Below, one piece after another: positions 38,315 to 49,681 of a DNA stretch of 64,000 bases (its first letter is position 1; every line of letters starts with the position of its first letter). The notes beneath the pieces are model-generated. The model had not been told where the DNA came from. It ran no database searches and saw only the letters and a program-made list of their open reading frames with translations. Source of the DNA: Argentina anserina. Lineage: Eukaryota > Streptophyta > Magnoliopsida > Rosales > Rosaceae. Where the stretch lies: contig NC_065873.1 of NCBI RefSeq assembly GCF_933775445.1, forward strand, positions 3,782,001-3,846,000, in the 5' to 3' direction. A program made the position numbers and the translations under genes.

Positions 38315-39964
38315 TATTTACATTGAGAAAAGCACAATTTGAAGCATAGCTCATCTCAGACCATTAGTATCAATTATCAAACTATCGATGGGTATTTTGT
38401 GGGATGTGCATATGATGACATATAGATGATATGAAAATCTCAAGTATTATCATAAAGCTTAAAAACAGTTATCTATTCCGAGGTTATAGGCTTTACCAAA
38501 GTATGTATGGGCTAAATGCCAAAGAAATGAGTTGATCAAAATCCCTAACTTTGGTACCGGAATGCCAAACGTATTTCCTTTGCTTGTCCATGCCAATAAT
38601 ATATATGTATACGTATACGTGTATGATAAACCTATGGACCAATGTGTGATAAATCTTAAAGGGTTGAGGCTTTAGGATCAAACCCCCGTCGTATTTTACT
38701 GAATTTTCTTGGTAGCTATATCTATTAAATCAGTTGCATTTGAAATTATTAACTAAGACTGAGTATCACATTTTCCACTTGCAGCTTTTTCCGGATTGGC
38801 TCCATCATTCTTGCCCTGCATGATGGAAGTGATGTATTCATGGAAGCTGCCAAGGTCTTCAAATATTCGGGGAAGGAGCTTGCAGCAAGCGTGCTGTTTG
38901 GATGTTTTGCTGTTTCATGGCTCGTGCTGCGGTTAATATACTTCCCCTTCTGGGTCATAAGCTCTTCAAGGTCTGCTCTCATGGTAAATCATTTTATTAT
39001 ACTACTTATGATTGTATGGTGGCTCCTTTCACTTATCTGTTCTTTGGCTCTCTTTTCACAGCTATGACCTCGTCAAGCACTTGGATTTGTCAAAGTCCTC
39101 TCATACAACACTGTACTATCTGTTCAATACGATGTTAATGACGCTGCTTGTGTTCCACATATACTGGTGGGTTATGATATTCTCAATGATTAGGAGACAA
39201 CTGAATAATAGTGGAAAGGTTGGAGAAGATATAAGATCAGGTAAACCATATATACTGCTTGGTTGTTTAAAATTTTTCAAAACCTGCTGCTGCTTGTCAA
39301 TTTCAGTAATTTTCTTATTCTCTGTGGGAATTATATGTTCTCCACCTCACTCATAAAATACAAGAAACATTTAGTATGTCAAACCAGGAAATTATTCAAC
39401 TCAAATTTGGATGTTTGGTATATCACTTGTCCATGCCTGGGTGTCACTGAATTTGAGGTGTGGGCTTTCTCCAGAATTGGGAACATATGGCTTGTTGGCT
39501 TAATATGTTTCTCTTTCCATACCTGTATCAGCCTCAGCTTGGTCCCCACTGGATTGCTCTTTGTATATTGAATGGGTCCGAAATTACATAATTAATTGAA
39601 GTATTTGAGATCAGGGTTTTAGGCTTTTAGCTATTCACTCGAGTCATTTTCTTTGTTCATCATACTCAGACCAACCTTGCTGTGTTGTTGAATATCGGAA
39701 AACTACTTGTGGAAGGTCATACTCATTTTAACCATAAATACCTGTTTGTAGGTTTGGGTAATGAATACAATTTTACTTCTAAAGCCTGGAAACTTGCTTT
39801 TCTTTTATTAGCCTGGAAACTTGTTGTGTATCAGAGAATCTATTGCATTCTAACATCATATGCGTCCATCTTGCTGTGTGGTTTCTATTAATGGTTTTAG
39901 ATTCAGTCCGCTTTATTTTTAATGATCTTCTCTGCTGTTTACAGATTCAGATGATGATGATTAG
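33282..39964 (+). CDS. LOH2: Ceramide synthase, LAG1 longevity-assurance homolog, LOH2-like
   Basis: The enzyme N-acylates sphingoid bases with fatty acyl-CoA to make ceramide and is an ER membrane protein of the TLC family. Six exons join in frame: 33282-33398, 36057-36265, 37852-38007, 38785-38970, 39062-39240 and 39945-39964, giving 288 residues, normal for the family. The first ATG of exon 1 starts an N-terminal membrane helix (residues 16-38). The TLC/Lag region contains YQEPWF, LVYMCQCGFYTYS, WETRRKDFSVMMSHHVIT with the essential His pair, LALHDGSDVFMEAAK and FHIYWW. The last exon adds only the acidic tail, giving an end of GEDIRSDSDDDD, as in plant LAG1 homologs. GSAPLK and the short N-terminus favour the LOH2 class (C16 acyl preference) over LOH1/LOH3, by recollection of family members. 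Introns 1 and 2 are long; intron 2 holds a transposon. Confidence 0.92.
36771..37056. repeat. 150-bp tandem duplication in ceramide synthase intron 2
   Basis: The unit beginning near CTATATCAAGAGCGTCACTT is repeated at a 150-bp offset (36773 and 36923) with about one visible difference. The second copy is cut at 37056 by a transposon, after which GGTCTCAAG resumes at 37576. Confidence 0.9.
37057..37575. mobile_element. Non-autonomous DNA transposon in intron 2 (519 bp)
   Basis: Both ends carry dense CGATATATC/GATATATCGG motifs in inverse order, a recognisable style of plant hAT MITE, around an AT-rich non-coding core. The left end reads CTGTTCGAAATATCGG and the right end, reverse-complemented, AATGGTCTAAATATCG. 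Comparison with the uninterrupted copy of the 150-bp repeat gives the insertion site, but no clear 8-bp target duplication is present. Confidence 0.55.
38262..38314. repeat. (CT)n(CA)n microsatellite in ceramide synthase intron 3
   Basis: A run of CT with one interruption passes directly into (CA)n. It lies in the intron between exons 3 and 4. Confidence 0.85.
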
Positions 39965-40785
39965 GTGGAAAGATTGTGTGCAAGGTTCTCTTGTCATTGT
40001 TAATGCTGACCTGTATGTAGGTTATAGCTGCACTCAAAACTGGCCCTTATCTGTAGGAAGGGGTTGATAATCTCTTCCATTATCAAATTTTGTTTGAGCT
40101 TCACAGATCATGGCTCATCTTACAGTGTATTATTTTTCTTCTCTCTTTTTTGGATGGAGTCTCATGTTATATGGTGTATAAGTGATAGGTAAATTCGTGT
40201 ATAATTCTTCTCTCTGGATAATCACATGTATTGAAATTAGCTTTTGTATGGACAAATGAAAGGTATTCACAAATTAGTAAAGAGAATATTCCATGGAATG
40301 GTTTTTCTTCACAGATATTTGTATTTTTATTGGCTTATTGTTGCTTCTAAGCTAGTGTATGTCTAAATCATATACAGTACTCGTATTTCTTTCTTTCTTC
40401 CTTTCTTCTCGTCCTTTTCCCAACTGGTGTAACATGGTTCTTGGCACCTTCCTTAGATTGTCAAGTCTTACGCTATTGATTCCCACAAGTCTTCTTCGGA
40501 TATTGGTACTGGACTGCCACACGGTTCTTGGTTAGATTGCCAAGTCGACGCCATTGATTTACACAAGGCATCCTATATTGTGCGTCCGAGAGTTCACAAC
40601 ATTATATGGTCTGAACTCTTGACATTGTGGTACATTGTCCGGTTTCCATGGCTACATTTCAAAACACGTCCAATTTTCAAAGGAGCATAACTAATGCTTG
40701 ATTGAAGGAGAGATCAAACCCAATAAGCTTACAACCCCTCTTATGGTGAAAGTAAACAATCTCTAGTTTTTTATAACCATCATAG
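39965..40785. other. Ceramide synthase 3' region and spacer
   Basis: Likely 3' untranslated region followed by spacer. No other feature was recognised. Confidence 0.4.
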
Positions 40786-41025
40786 CATGTTTACTAACTT
40801 AGAATGGAATTGAAAATTGATGAATTGATTCCGGATTGAAATAATTCAATTGTTTACTAACACATCAAGGAATTAGATTTAATATGGGTCCTACCTCCTC
40901 ATCAATAATCTTTTATAACAAACCTCCTAACTTGATACTCAAAGGGAGAGGTGGGTATCAATTTTTATTACCAAAACTACCTTAATATAATTAAGAATAT
41001 TTCTAAATTGTCCAACCTAAATTGA

Positions 41026-41071
<46 letters not shown>

Positions 41072-41538
41072 GAAAATCCAAAATTAAACAATGACGTAAA
41101 TTCTACATGAGTTCTTCTCTTTCTCTATTAATATTCTCATTTGTTTTGTTTACATATGATATGATCAATAGGTGAAATCTAGTTGAAATTGAATTTGTCT
41201 TATTGGGTGCTAAAGGATAAAAAAAAATGGTGTAATGATCTTTGTATGTCGTATGCTGGTAAAAATTGGTGTGGCATAGTAGCACCGTACTATTGGTAAG
41301 TTGAAAAAAATAAGTGACTTCATATATAAGGGTATTTTAGTAATTAAATTAATTTTAATACTGAGTTTGATGTTAAGTAAATAATATCAATCGTAATTAA
41401 TATTATTTATATTCTAATTCAATGGTATAAGTAAACATTTCAATGAAATTGAAATCTCCACATTCAAATCACTTCGTCTCCCTCCCGTTCGTGATGAATT
41501 TCATTCCTGATGAGTTCTATTCCAAATTAGTAAACGTG
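40786..41538. mobile_element. MITE-like element upstream of alpha-amylase
   Basis: The left end CATGTTTACTAACTTAGAAT pairs with the right end, which reads CACGTTTACTAATTTGGAAT when reverse-complemented; the match continues through GGAATTGA/AGAACTCA. The interior is AT-rich, non-coding and contains a (TA)n run at about 41030-41065. No clear target duplication was found. It ends about 215 bp before the probable TATA box of the alpha-amylase gene. Confidence 0.5.
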
Positions 41539-41754
41539 TCATTAAGATAATTTGCATCTTTTTCTCCCAATGATGAAGACTCTCCCAAACTTGACTTGGA
41601 GAACTCTCAGCGTAACTGTTGGGTTGAAAACTTTATCTTTGGAGAAATTAGAGGTGCCTGCATGATTAATTCTATGGAAAGCTGATTTTCCATCACTGCT
41701 CCAATATCGTGCTGATTAGTTGCCAAATTAAACAGTAATGAAAACATGAAAGCC

Positions 41755-41763
41755 TATATATGG
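41755..41763 (+). promoter_or_regulatory. Probable TATA box of the alpha-amylase gene
   Basis: TATATATGG lies 57 bp before the chosen start codon. An in-frame upstream ATG at 41746 precedes this box, so it would not be in the mRNA; this supports translation from 41812. Confidence 0.5.
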
Positions 41764-41811
41764 AATAAGATGAGTAATGAGAAATTTGCATCATCACATA
41801 GCGGGAGAGAC

Positions 41812-41917
41812 ATGAATTCACTACGAACCTCCCTCCTCTGTTTCCTACTCTCTATCATTTTCATACCCAACTTCACTGCTTCTGAGATCCTATTTCAGGT
41901 ACTGAAACAAGCACATA

Positions 41918-41980
<63 letters not shown>

Positions 41981-44050
41981 CTAAAATTTTTTGGTTGGTG
42001 ATCTCAGGGGTTCAATTGGGAATCAGCAAGGAAGGGAGGATGGTACAACATCTTGAAGCAGTCTGCAGCTGAACTAGCTTCGTCAAAGATAACGCATGTT
42101 TGGCTTCCACCATCTTCTCAGGCTGTTTCAGATGAAGGTACGTATATTCTGTTACTCAGAACTCTCTTTGTTGATTTGTTACCATTCTCAAGCCAGAATT
42201 TGGTTAAGCTTGCTATTGCCACATGACAATCCGATCAGAACTAGTCCACAAAGTCCTCCACAAGAGTTAGATTGTAAAATCTTGTCTCTTGTGTAGGATT
42301 TAAGCAATAATGCAATTTTGAGGTTTCTATTCCAAAAATGCACATACATTGTTCTCAACTGTTGTGAGATTTCTTTTATTTTAGCCTTCTTGCTACCTAG
42401 ACCATATTAATATGAGTATTTTTAAACTTGATGATTACCATATACATCTATCAGCAAGGACAATTACCCTTTTTTTCAATACCTGTGTTTTGAATCTGCA
42501 ATTAACATGGTCCATGACCATTTCTCAACACCCTGTCACATATAACAGAGATTAAAATCATTATGTTTAGAAAAAAGTATAGCATATGAGATTTATAGCA
42601 ATGACTAACATCACCAAAGCACAGAGATAAAAATCGCAATTTTTTTGTTAGGCAACATTGTCTATCACATATGCAGCAGAATTCTGATTATTAGTTCAGA
42701 TTTTGCATTCGAACTGTTAACCAAACCAGTTTGCTATATTTCCTTTCAAGTGGACTAGTACATATCTCCTCCGTGTTTGTTGAAAATGTTAATAGCATTG
42801 TCCTTGGTTACTACCATCAGTTGATCTGTTCTTTGAGTCTCTTATGACAATTAACTGAACTGAAATTTTTTTTAAGGCTACATGCCTGGCAGGCTCTATG
42901 ATCTCACATCAAAATATGGAAGCCAAGATGAATTAAAGGCACTGATAAAAACCTACAAGGACAACGGGATACAGAGCATAGCAGATATTGTTATAAACCA
43001 TAGATGTGCGCAGAAGCAAGATGAGAGAGGAATATGGTGCATTTTTGAAGGAGGAACAGCAGATGATCGCCTTGATTGGGGACCGTCACTTATTTGCAGC
43101 GACGACACAAAATATTCTGATGGCAAGGGGAACCCTGATACTGGACTTGACTTTGGTGGTGCCCCTGACATTGATCACAAAAACACAAGGGTCCAGAATG
43201 AGCTTTCAGGTTGGATGAATTGGTTAAAGAACGAAATTGGTTATAGCGGATGGCGATTTGATTTTGTCAGGGGATATGCTCCAGAGTACACCAAGTTGTA
43301 TGTGGCAAACACAAAGCCTAGTTTTGCAGTAGGAGAGTTTTGGAACTCCCTTGCTTATGGAAGTGATGGAAAACCTGAGTACAATCAGGACAACCATCGC
43401 AATGAGCTAGCTGGATGGATAGGGAAAGCCGGAGGAGAGGTTACTGCTTTTGATTTCACAACTAAAGGGATACTTCAAGCTGCTGTCCAAGGTGAACTGG
43501 GGAGGTTGAAGGACTCAAGAGGAGGTCCTCCTGGATTGATTGGAATAATGCCACGCAATAGTGTGACCTTCGTAGACAATCATGATACAGGCTCCACCCA
43601 AAAATTGTGGCCATTTCCTTCAGATAAAGTCATGCAGGGATATGCTTACATTCTTACTCATCCAGGGATCCCATCAGTAGTAAGTCTTTCATCTTACTTT
43701 GCCTTCTTAAAAACTAAATGACTTCATCTTGCTATTCAGCAAAGTGTTCATAGTCTAATTACTTGTGGTCTAACTTTCTGTATATTATGTAACAGTTCTA
43801 TGACCACTTCTTTGACTGGGGATTGAAAGAGGAGATCTCGAAACTCGCTGCAATAAGGTCCAGGAATGGGATCAAACCCGACAGTGCCGTGCAGATCCTA
43901 GCAGCTGATGCAGATCTCTATGTAGCTTCCATAGATGACAAAGTCATAATGAAGATTGGTCCCAGATTCGACCTTGGGAACCTTGTTCCTCCAACATACA
44001 AAGTTGCAACTTCTGGGAAGGATTATGCTGTGTGGGAGAAATCAGCATGA
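41812..44050 (+). CDS. AMY1: Secreted alpha-amylase (GH13 family, plant type)
   Basis: The enzyme cleaves internal alpha-1,4 bonds of starch. Four exons join in frame: 41812-41898, 42008-42137, 42877-43679 and 43796-44050, giving 424 residues, the usual plant length. Residues 1-24 form a signal peptide (hydrophobic [11 protein letters not shown] core), so the protein enters the secretory pathway. The mature part shows [34 protein letters not shown] (110-117), the nucleophile Asp201 in GWRFDF, the acid/base Glu226 in VGEFWN and Asp309 in FVDNHDTGS, followed by the C-terminal beta domain ending DYAVWEK. All three catalytic residues are present. The double Trp expected before VTFVDNHD (GWWP in cereal enzymes) is Ile-Met here. 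Intron 1 contains a long CT microsatellite. The start was chosen for the signal peptide. The symbol reflects the secreted class only. Confidence 0.92.
41920..41978 (+). repeat. (CT)n microsatellite in alpha-amylase intron 1
   Basis: Almost 60 bp of uninterrupted CT, 21 bp after the exon 1 donor site and 30 bp before the exon 2 acceptor. It probably varies in length and may serve as part of the polypyrimidine tract. Confidence 0.95.
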
Positions 44051-44889
44051 ACGTCTTGTTTATAAACAATCGATTAATAAAGTGCTGGTAATTGATGTAT
44101 TGCAACTTGCAAGTACGTATTAGTTTAGATATATATATATATATATATATATATAATAAAAATAAAAAAGTTTAATCTTGACAAGGTTGCACAATCGATC
44201 TGTGCGTTACTAATCTTGTACTTGAGAACTTGAGTAATAAATTGTGTCTATTGCTACTCTAGGTGCCATCCAATTCAATGAGTCCCTCGACTTAGTCTCT
44301 GGCATCTTTCCTACTGACGTATACAGAGATTTTCTTGCAGAGCAAGCATGCATGGTGAAGAGCAAGTCTTTCTGATATTTCTGGAAATAAGAGTAACTGC
44401 AAGATTCACAAAACTTGACTGGTAAGGCACATTAAGTCAATAATATATGGAACATGTAAAACGTCCATATATTTATCAAGCTTGCAATTGCATAGATAAA
44501 CTTACCCCGGCATCAGAAGCGACGAGGCATATGATTACGCAGGCTATGAATTCTTCGAGAAAATGTTTTAATGCCCCATCCAACTGATCCAAGGATGTTT
44601 CTCTGTCGAGAAGTTCCAACCGGCCGGCATCAAATAAAATATATATAGGTGCTTTGATAGACAATGTGTACTTCAAATAATCACGAAAATCTAAAAAAGT
44701 CACATCTGGTTTCTTCAAGTACAACTCGTATAGGTTATGTGCAAGGATGCATGTATATATCAAGTTTGTGCATTCATCATCTATAACCATGCTCTCCTGT
44801 AGCTATAAATGCTGAAGCAAATGTAAAAGATCGAAGGTTGTCAGAGAATATGAAGGTATGAATAACATTTTATTGATTTAATTGGATAT
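44051..44889. other. Alpha-amylase 3' flank, no recognised gene
   Basis: Contains a (TA)n run at 44128-44154. A 104-codon minus-strand frame at 44476-44790 is open but shows no recognised domain, so it is not called as a gene. Confidence 0.35.
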
Positions 44890-44990
44890 GGATATTTTGG
44901 GAAAAAATGTGGAGGTCTAAATAGCATTTCACTATATTGTTAAAGTAAACTGGAGGCTCACTCATCAAGGAGGTGTAAGAGGAAAAATAT
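44890..44990. repeat. Outer inverted repeat, left arm
   Basis: Pairs with 47461-47562 in reverse complement at roughly 85% identity, including the exact stretch AATAGCATTTCACTATATTG. The pair encloses the copia fragment, the inner inverted repeat and the alpha-amylase fragment. It may be the terminal repeat of a DNA transposon; no target duplication was found. Confidence 0.7.
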
Positions 44991-45100
44991 ATTAAACTTT
45001 CTTTTATCGATCTATACATATTGATATCCTATATATAATCAGAAAGTATACACTTTTAACAGCAATTATTCTTCAATCCCCTATGTGATTCACGCCAACA
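44991..45100 (-). mobile_element. 3' LTR remnant of the copia fragment
   Basis: On the minus strand it begins TGTTGGCGTGAATCAC at 45100, right after the polypurine tract. Only about 110 bp remains before the outer inverted repeat, too short for a full LTR of this type. Confidence 0.5.
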
Positions 45101-46806
45101 TTCTCCCTCAAGTTGGTGCATACATATCAACCATGCTCAACTTGCTAAGTGAATCATAAAAGGCTTTTTTAGACACTCATTTTGTGAGCATATCGGCAAG
45201 TTGCTCTTCTGCAGGAACAAAAGGAAAACTGATGATTTTTGCGTCTAGTTTCTCCTTTATAAAGTGACTATCAACTTCCACATATTTTGTACGATCATGT
45301 TGCACAGGATTCTGGGAAATATCAATAGCTGCCTTGTTGTCACAGTACAGCTGCATAGTACACTGAGGCTTAATACCCAAATCTTGTAGCAAATTTCTAA
45401 GCCATAATAATTCGCACTCCCTGAGCCATACCTCTGTATTCTGCTTTAGCACTAGATCGAGCTGCGACTTTTTGTTTCTTACTCTTCCATGTAACAAGAT
45501 TAACCCCAACAAAGGTAAAGTACCCTGATGTAGATCTCTGATCTGTTATATTTCCAGCCCAGTCTGCATCCGTGAAACCACAAACCTCAAGGATATTATT
45601 GTAATTAGAGAACATTACTCCTCTCCCTGGAGCTGACTTTAAGTACCTCAAAATCCATACAACAGCATCTATATGGTCCACACTCGGATTATGCATCAAT
45701 TGACTCACTACACTTACTGCATACGCAACATCTGGTCTGGTATGTGATAAATAAATCAGACGTCCAACTAACCTCTGATAACGAAGTTTTTCAGTAAGCA
45801 CTTGATCTGCATATTCTGCTAACCGATGGTTCTGCTCAATAGGAGTATCAATGGGAGTGCAATCCAGCATACCGGTCTCTGTTAGTAGATCAAGGATGTA
45901 CTTCCTCTGACACAAATAGATACCATCACTTCCCCGGGCTACCTCAATACCCAAGAAGTACTTGAGTGTACCTAGGTCTTTCATCTCAAACTATGTGGCT
46001 AGCTGTTTTTGTAATCTATCCACCTCAACAATATCATTCCCAATAACTACCATATCATCAACATATATAATTAGGGCTGTTACCTTCCCTTGTTGATGTC
46101 TGAGAAATAATGTGTGGTCTGAATTACTCTGTCTGTAACTAATTCTCCTCATGAATTGTGAGAATCTTCCAAACCAAGCACGAGGTGAATGTTTAAGACC
46201 ATACAAAGATTTTCTCAATCTGCATACAAAGTTATTTGGAGAAGCGGCCGCATACCCCGGCGGAAGATCCATGTACACTTCTTCTGTAAGTTCTCCATGA
46301 ATGAATGCATTCTTAACATTAAACTGTCTAAGTGGCCAGTTTAAGCTAGCAGCACAAGAGAGCAATACCCGAATAGTGTTTATCTTTGCAACAGGTGAAA
46401 ATGTCTCATCATAGTCTATGACATATGTCTGGGTGAACCCTTTTGCTACTAGGCGTGCTTTATACCGGCTCACTGACCCATCTGGATTATGCTTCACTGT
46501 AAACACCCAACGGCATCCCACAGTCTTCTTGCCGTGTGGTGGAGATACAAGCTCCCAAGTATTGTTCTTTTGTAATGCTTCAATCTCTTCCTCTATTGCT
46601 TTCCTCCATTTTGGAATTCTTAATGCATCCTGCACTTTGTTAGGTACTGATACAGTTGATATTTGATTCACAAATGATTCATATGACTTAGACAATCTTT
46701 TGGTAGACATAAAATTTGCCACAGGATACTTAGTTTTAGTCTGAAGGGTAGGTTCATATTTTTTTGTTGGCTGACCCCAAATAGACTTATTTGGCAAGAC
46801 ATATTG
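45101..46806 (-). pseudogene. Copia reverse transcriptase/RNase H fragment
   Basis: On the minus strand, from right to left, it encodes RT (WRKAIEEEIEALQKNNTWEL, GCRWVFTVKHNPDGSVSRYK, KNAFIHGELTEEVYMDLPPG, active site IIYVDDMVVIG), then an in-frame stop (LAT/FEMKDLG near 45988), then the RNase H half (CGFTDADWAGNITDQRSTSG), a frameshift near 45400, LYCDNKAAIDIS and the end EEQLADMLTK. Gag, protease, integrase and the 5' LTR are absent. A polypurine-like GAGGGAGAA is followed by TGTTGGCGTG, the start of a 3' LTR remnant, ending at about 44990. The right edge at 46806 coincides exactly with the inner inverted repeat, so the fragment was fused there rather than inserted as an intact element. Confidence 0.88.
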
Positions 46807-46904
46807 ACTACTCTCCTCACCACCCTCCTCCTCCTCATCATCACTGCCGCCCATTCCCAACTATCCTCCGACGCCATCACCCTTCTCTCCTTCAACTCCC
46901 ACTC
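46807..46904. repeat. Inner inverted repeat, left arm (98 bp)
   Basis: Reverse complement of 47105-47202 with about two mismatches in 98 bp. It is rich in CTCCTC and contains GACGCCATCACCCTTCTC. The arms flank the alpha-amylase fragment. Confidence 0.95.
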
Positions 46905-46905
46905 G

Positions 46906-47097
46906 GAATTTTTTTTAGGGCTACATGCCTGGCAGGCTCTATGATGTCACATCAAAATATGGAAGCCAACGGGATACATAGCATAGCAGATATTGTTATA
47001 AACCATAAATGTGCGCAGAAGAAAGATGAGAGAGGAATATGGTGCATTTTTGAAGGAGGAACAGTAGATGATCGCCTTGATTGGGGACCGTCACTTA
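46906..47097 (+). pseudogene. Captured alpha-amylase exon 3 fragment
   Basis: About 190 bp matches the start of exon 3 of the alpha-amylase gene at 42877, in the same orientation and only a few percent diverged. It includes about 9 bp of the intron before that exon, so it came from DNA, not mRNA. A 38-bp deletion between two CAA triplets (GCCAA...GGACAA in the parent) removes part of exon 3 and shifts the frame. Similarity ends at GTCACTTA in both copies. It encodes pieces such as [15 protein letters not shown] and [20 protein letters not shown] but no catalytic residue. It cannot make an enzyme. Confidence 0.93.
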
Positions 47098-47104
47098 GGG
47101 TTGG

Positions 47105-47202
47105 GAGTGGGAGTTGAAGGAGAGAAGGGTGATGGCGTCGGAGGATGGTTGGGAATGGGCAGCAGTGATGATGAGGAGGAGGAGGGTGGTGAGGAGAGTA
47201 GT
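47105..47202. repeat. Inner inverted repeat, right arm (98 bp)
   Basis: Partner of 46807-46904. On the + strand it contains a run of GAT/GAG codons (acidic coding style) following GTGATGGCGTCGGAGGATGG, suggesting an origin in the 5' end of some gene. The sequence continues as unique GC-rich DNA to 47460. Confidence 0.95.
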
Positions 47203-47460
47203 GATGACGATGGAGGAAAATGATGCATGAGGGTTGCCATGGAAGGTGGGGGATTTATGGTTTAGAGCGGGAGAAGGGTGGCCATGGATTGAAGGTGGCC
47301 GGCGGACTCAACCTATTACCAACGATACAGATTGAAGACAAATAGACTAATCGAGTTGATACTTGATAGAGGAAAGCCGGGCAAAGGTCGTGGTTTCAAT
47401 TTTTTCAGTTTTTGTTTTAGAGTTCAGAGTAAGGAGCATATATTCATACTATTTAAATGA

Positions 47461-47562
47461 GCACCTACAACTCCTTGACGAGTGAACCTCTAATTTATTT
47501 TAACAATATAGTGAAATGCTATTTAGACCTCCACTTTTTAACCAAAATGTCCATATCCATTT
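47461..47562. repeat. Outer inverted repeat, right arm
   Basis: Partner of 44890-44990 with roughly 85% identity. The match ends near GTCCATATCCA, where the left arm starts TGGATATGGAT. Confidence 0.7.
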
Positions 47563-49183
47563 GCTCTTAAGAAAGTATAAATATACTAAATGTTAACTAA
47601 GTGAGTTGTGACCCAAACATTATTGAAAATATTTTAACTTTCAACCGTACTCATATTTCACTGCATATGTAAACTTTCTACATTCAATTCTTTCATGTTC
47701 ATCAATACAGTTGGTTTGGTAGCATATACACTTTCATATAATCTATGAACGTCCAAGTTATGCCGTTTTAGTAGGAACTTTGTAACACAATGTGACTCAT
47801 TTAACTAAATTTGAGATTATGAAATTTCGACCGTTTGAATTGATCATGATAGTGAATTGTAGTTATGCTTCAAAATTTATTTATTTTCATAAATAGTTAG
47901 GCCTTGATCACGAACTATACCCTCTATAACCTCCTATCCTCCAATGTGGCATTTGTTTCCCCTAGCAATAAATATCTCAAAATTTTTACATAGGTCAATA
48001 GAGCTCATCATTCTGAGAATGTGGTAATTTTTGACGAATTTTTCGAACATCTAAACTATTATTTTAAGATTTTTGGAAGATTTACAACTTTCAAAATCAT
48101 TATAAAGTTAAAATTTGCCACGTTGTGCTTTTCTGGCCTCACAAGGTTTTACAATTTCATAACTTTTAAAAATTCTTCATTTTTTAGAATGTTTTAAAAT
48201 ATATACACTTGCATATATTAATGTATGAAACAAATTATACCACTATAGTACTCACGTTGTGACAACGGTTTTTCTTTTTTTATCTTTTTGAGAAATACAT
48301 GTTTTGTTTGACTAAATTGATAAAATGAAAACTAAATCGTTGGATGTGATTGTGACAAATAAATCCGTCTGATGGCTTAAAATATACCTATTTTTGTCAA
48401 TGTTAGACTATTGATTGATGTTGGATTGTAAAGTTTGTATTTATATTAGCATTCACCACTATCATCATCATTAGCATTAACCACTGTGCAACGGAGCACA
48501 TAGTGGCTTGCCAATAGTCTATGGATATATATGATTCAAATCATCCTACACATAATGAACAAGTTGCATAACAATACTAGACATAGTAGTATTTCTTGTT
48601 ACTAGATATGCAAAATTAACAATTTTTTTTCCTTTTGGATGCATGCATCTGAGCAGTTATACACGTGTGATAGTTATTAGCATGCTTGTTAGTTAACAAG
48701 GCATCGTCAACTTACCATTTTTCAATGTCGGACCAATGTTATCTCTATAGGTTCGACATAATGAAGTGGAAAATGTATATGATTTGGTTAATCAACTATG
48801 TGAGATGACGAATAGTTCTTGAAAATTCTTGGCCCGTACGATTGCGTGAAAGTATCTGTTGTTCGCTTCAATAATTCAAAGCCACCATATAATTAAAGGT
48901 AAAGAGAGAGGTTCTACATGTGGTAAACTGAGATTTGAAACCCAAACTTTGATACAAGGTCTACATGTGGTGTACTAGAAGAGGAGAAGTGGACTTGTAA
49001 GTGTGACCATAAACTCATAACACTCTAATATGGGTAACCAATACGCTATTACTAAATTTAAATTTAGGTAACAATGTATACATGACTTGTGATTGACCTA
49101 GTACCCCTTATCGATGTAAGATATGACTATATCATTTATGGAGGATAGATAGGTAATTAACAAATAACAGAAAAATAAATTTA
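47563..49183. other. Intergenic, no recognised gene
   Basis: AT-rich sequence with no frame or motif recognised. It ends at the target repeat of the Pack-MULE-like element. Confidence 0.4.
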
Positions 49184-49681
49184 GGGCAAATTATAAAAAT
49201 GTATCATCTCTTAACTTATATTAGAAAAAAGTCACTACTTATGAATTAATTATAAAAAAACCATCACATTTAAGTGGAAATTATAAAAAGATCAACAAAA
49301 TTAGAAAAAAATCACTTTAAAAATATTTTATAGACTATTTTGCCATTTCTTACTCTTTTTCTTATTTTTTTCCTTCTTTTTTAAATTTCGGTCATAACTT
49401 TCTCGTCCGGTGATATATTTTGACGAAATTGGTACCGTTAGAAAGATCTCGCTCCCCTCTTTCATTTGATATACTACCCACTCCGAATCGACTAACCGTA
49501 CAAGGCGCAACAACCACCACAAAAGGGTTGCCGCCATCAATAGCGGTGCTTCAAGCAATTCCGGTGAAACTGAAGCTCAAGGTTCCTTAATTCCTGCTAT
49601 TCTCTTCATTCTGAGCATACTTATACCAATCTCATTTGAATTTTAACAAAATTTCACATATTTTCACATTTTATCTCGGCA

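Noticed and set aside
41746..41811. Upstream in-frame ATG extending the alpha-amylase N-terminus by 22 residues
   Set aside because: It precedes the probable TATA box and would bury the signal peptide behind a hydrophilic extension.
44476..44790. 104-residue minus frame downstream of alpha-amylase
   Set aside because: No domain recognised and no neighbouring exons; kept only as a note in the spacer entry.
44890..47562. Target-site duplication for the outer inverted repeat
   Set aside because: The flanks on the two sides do not match at 8 or 9 bp, so the structure cannot be assigned to a transposon class from this sequence.
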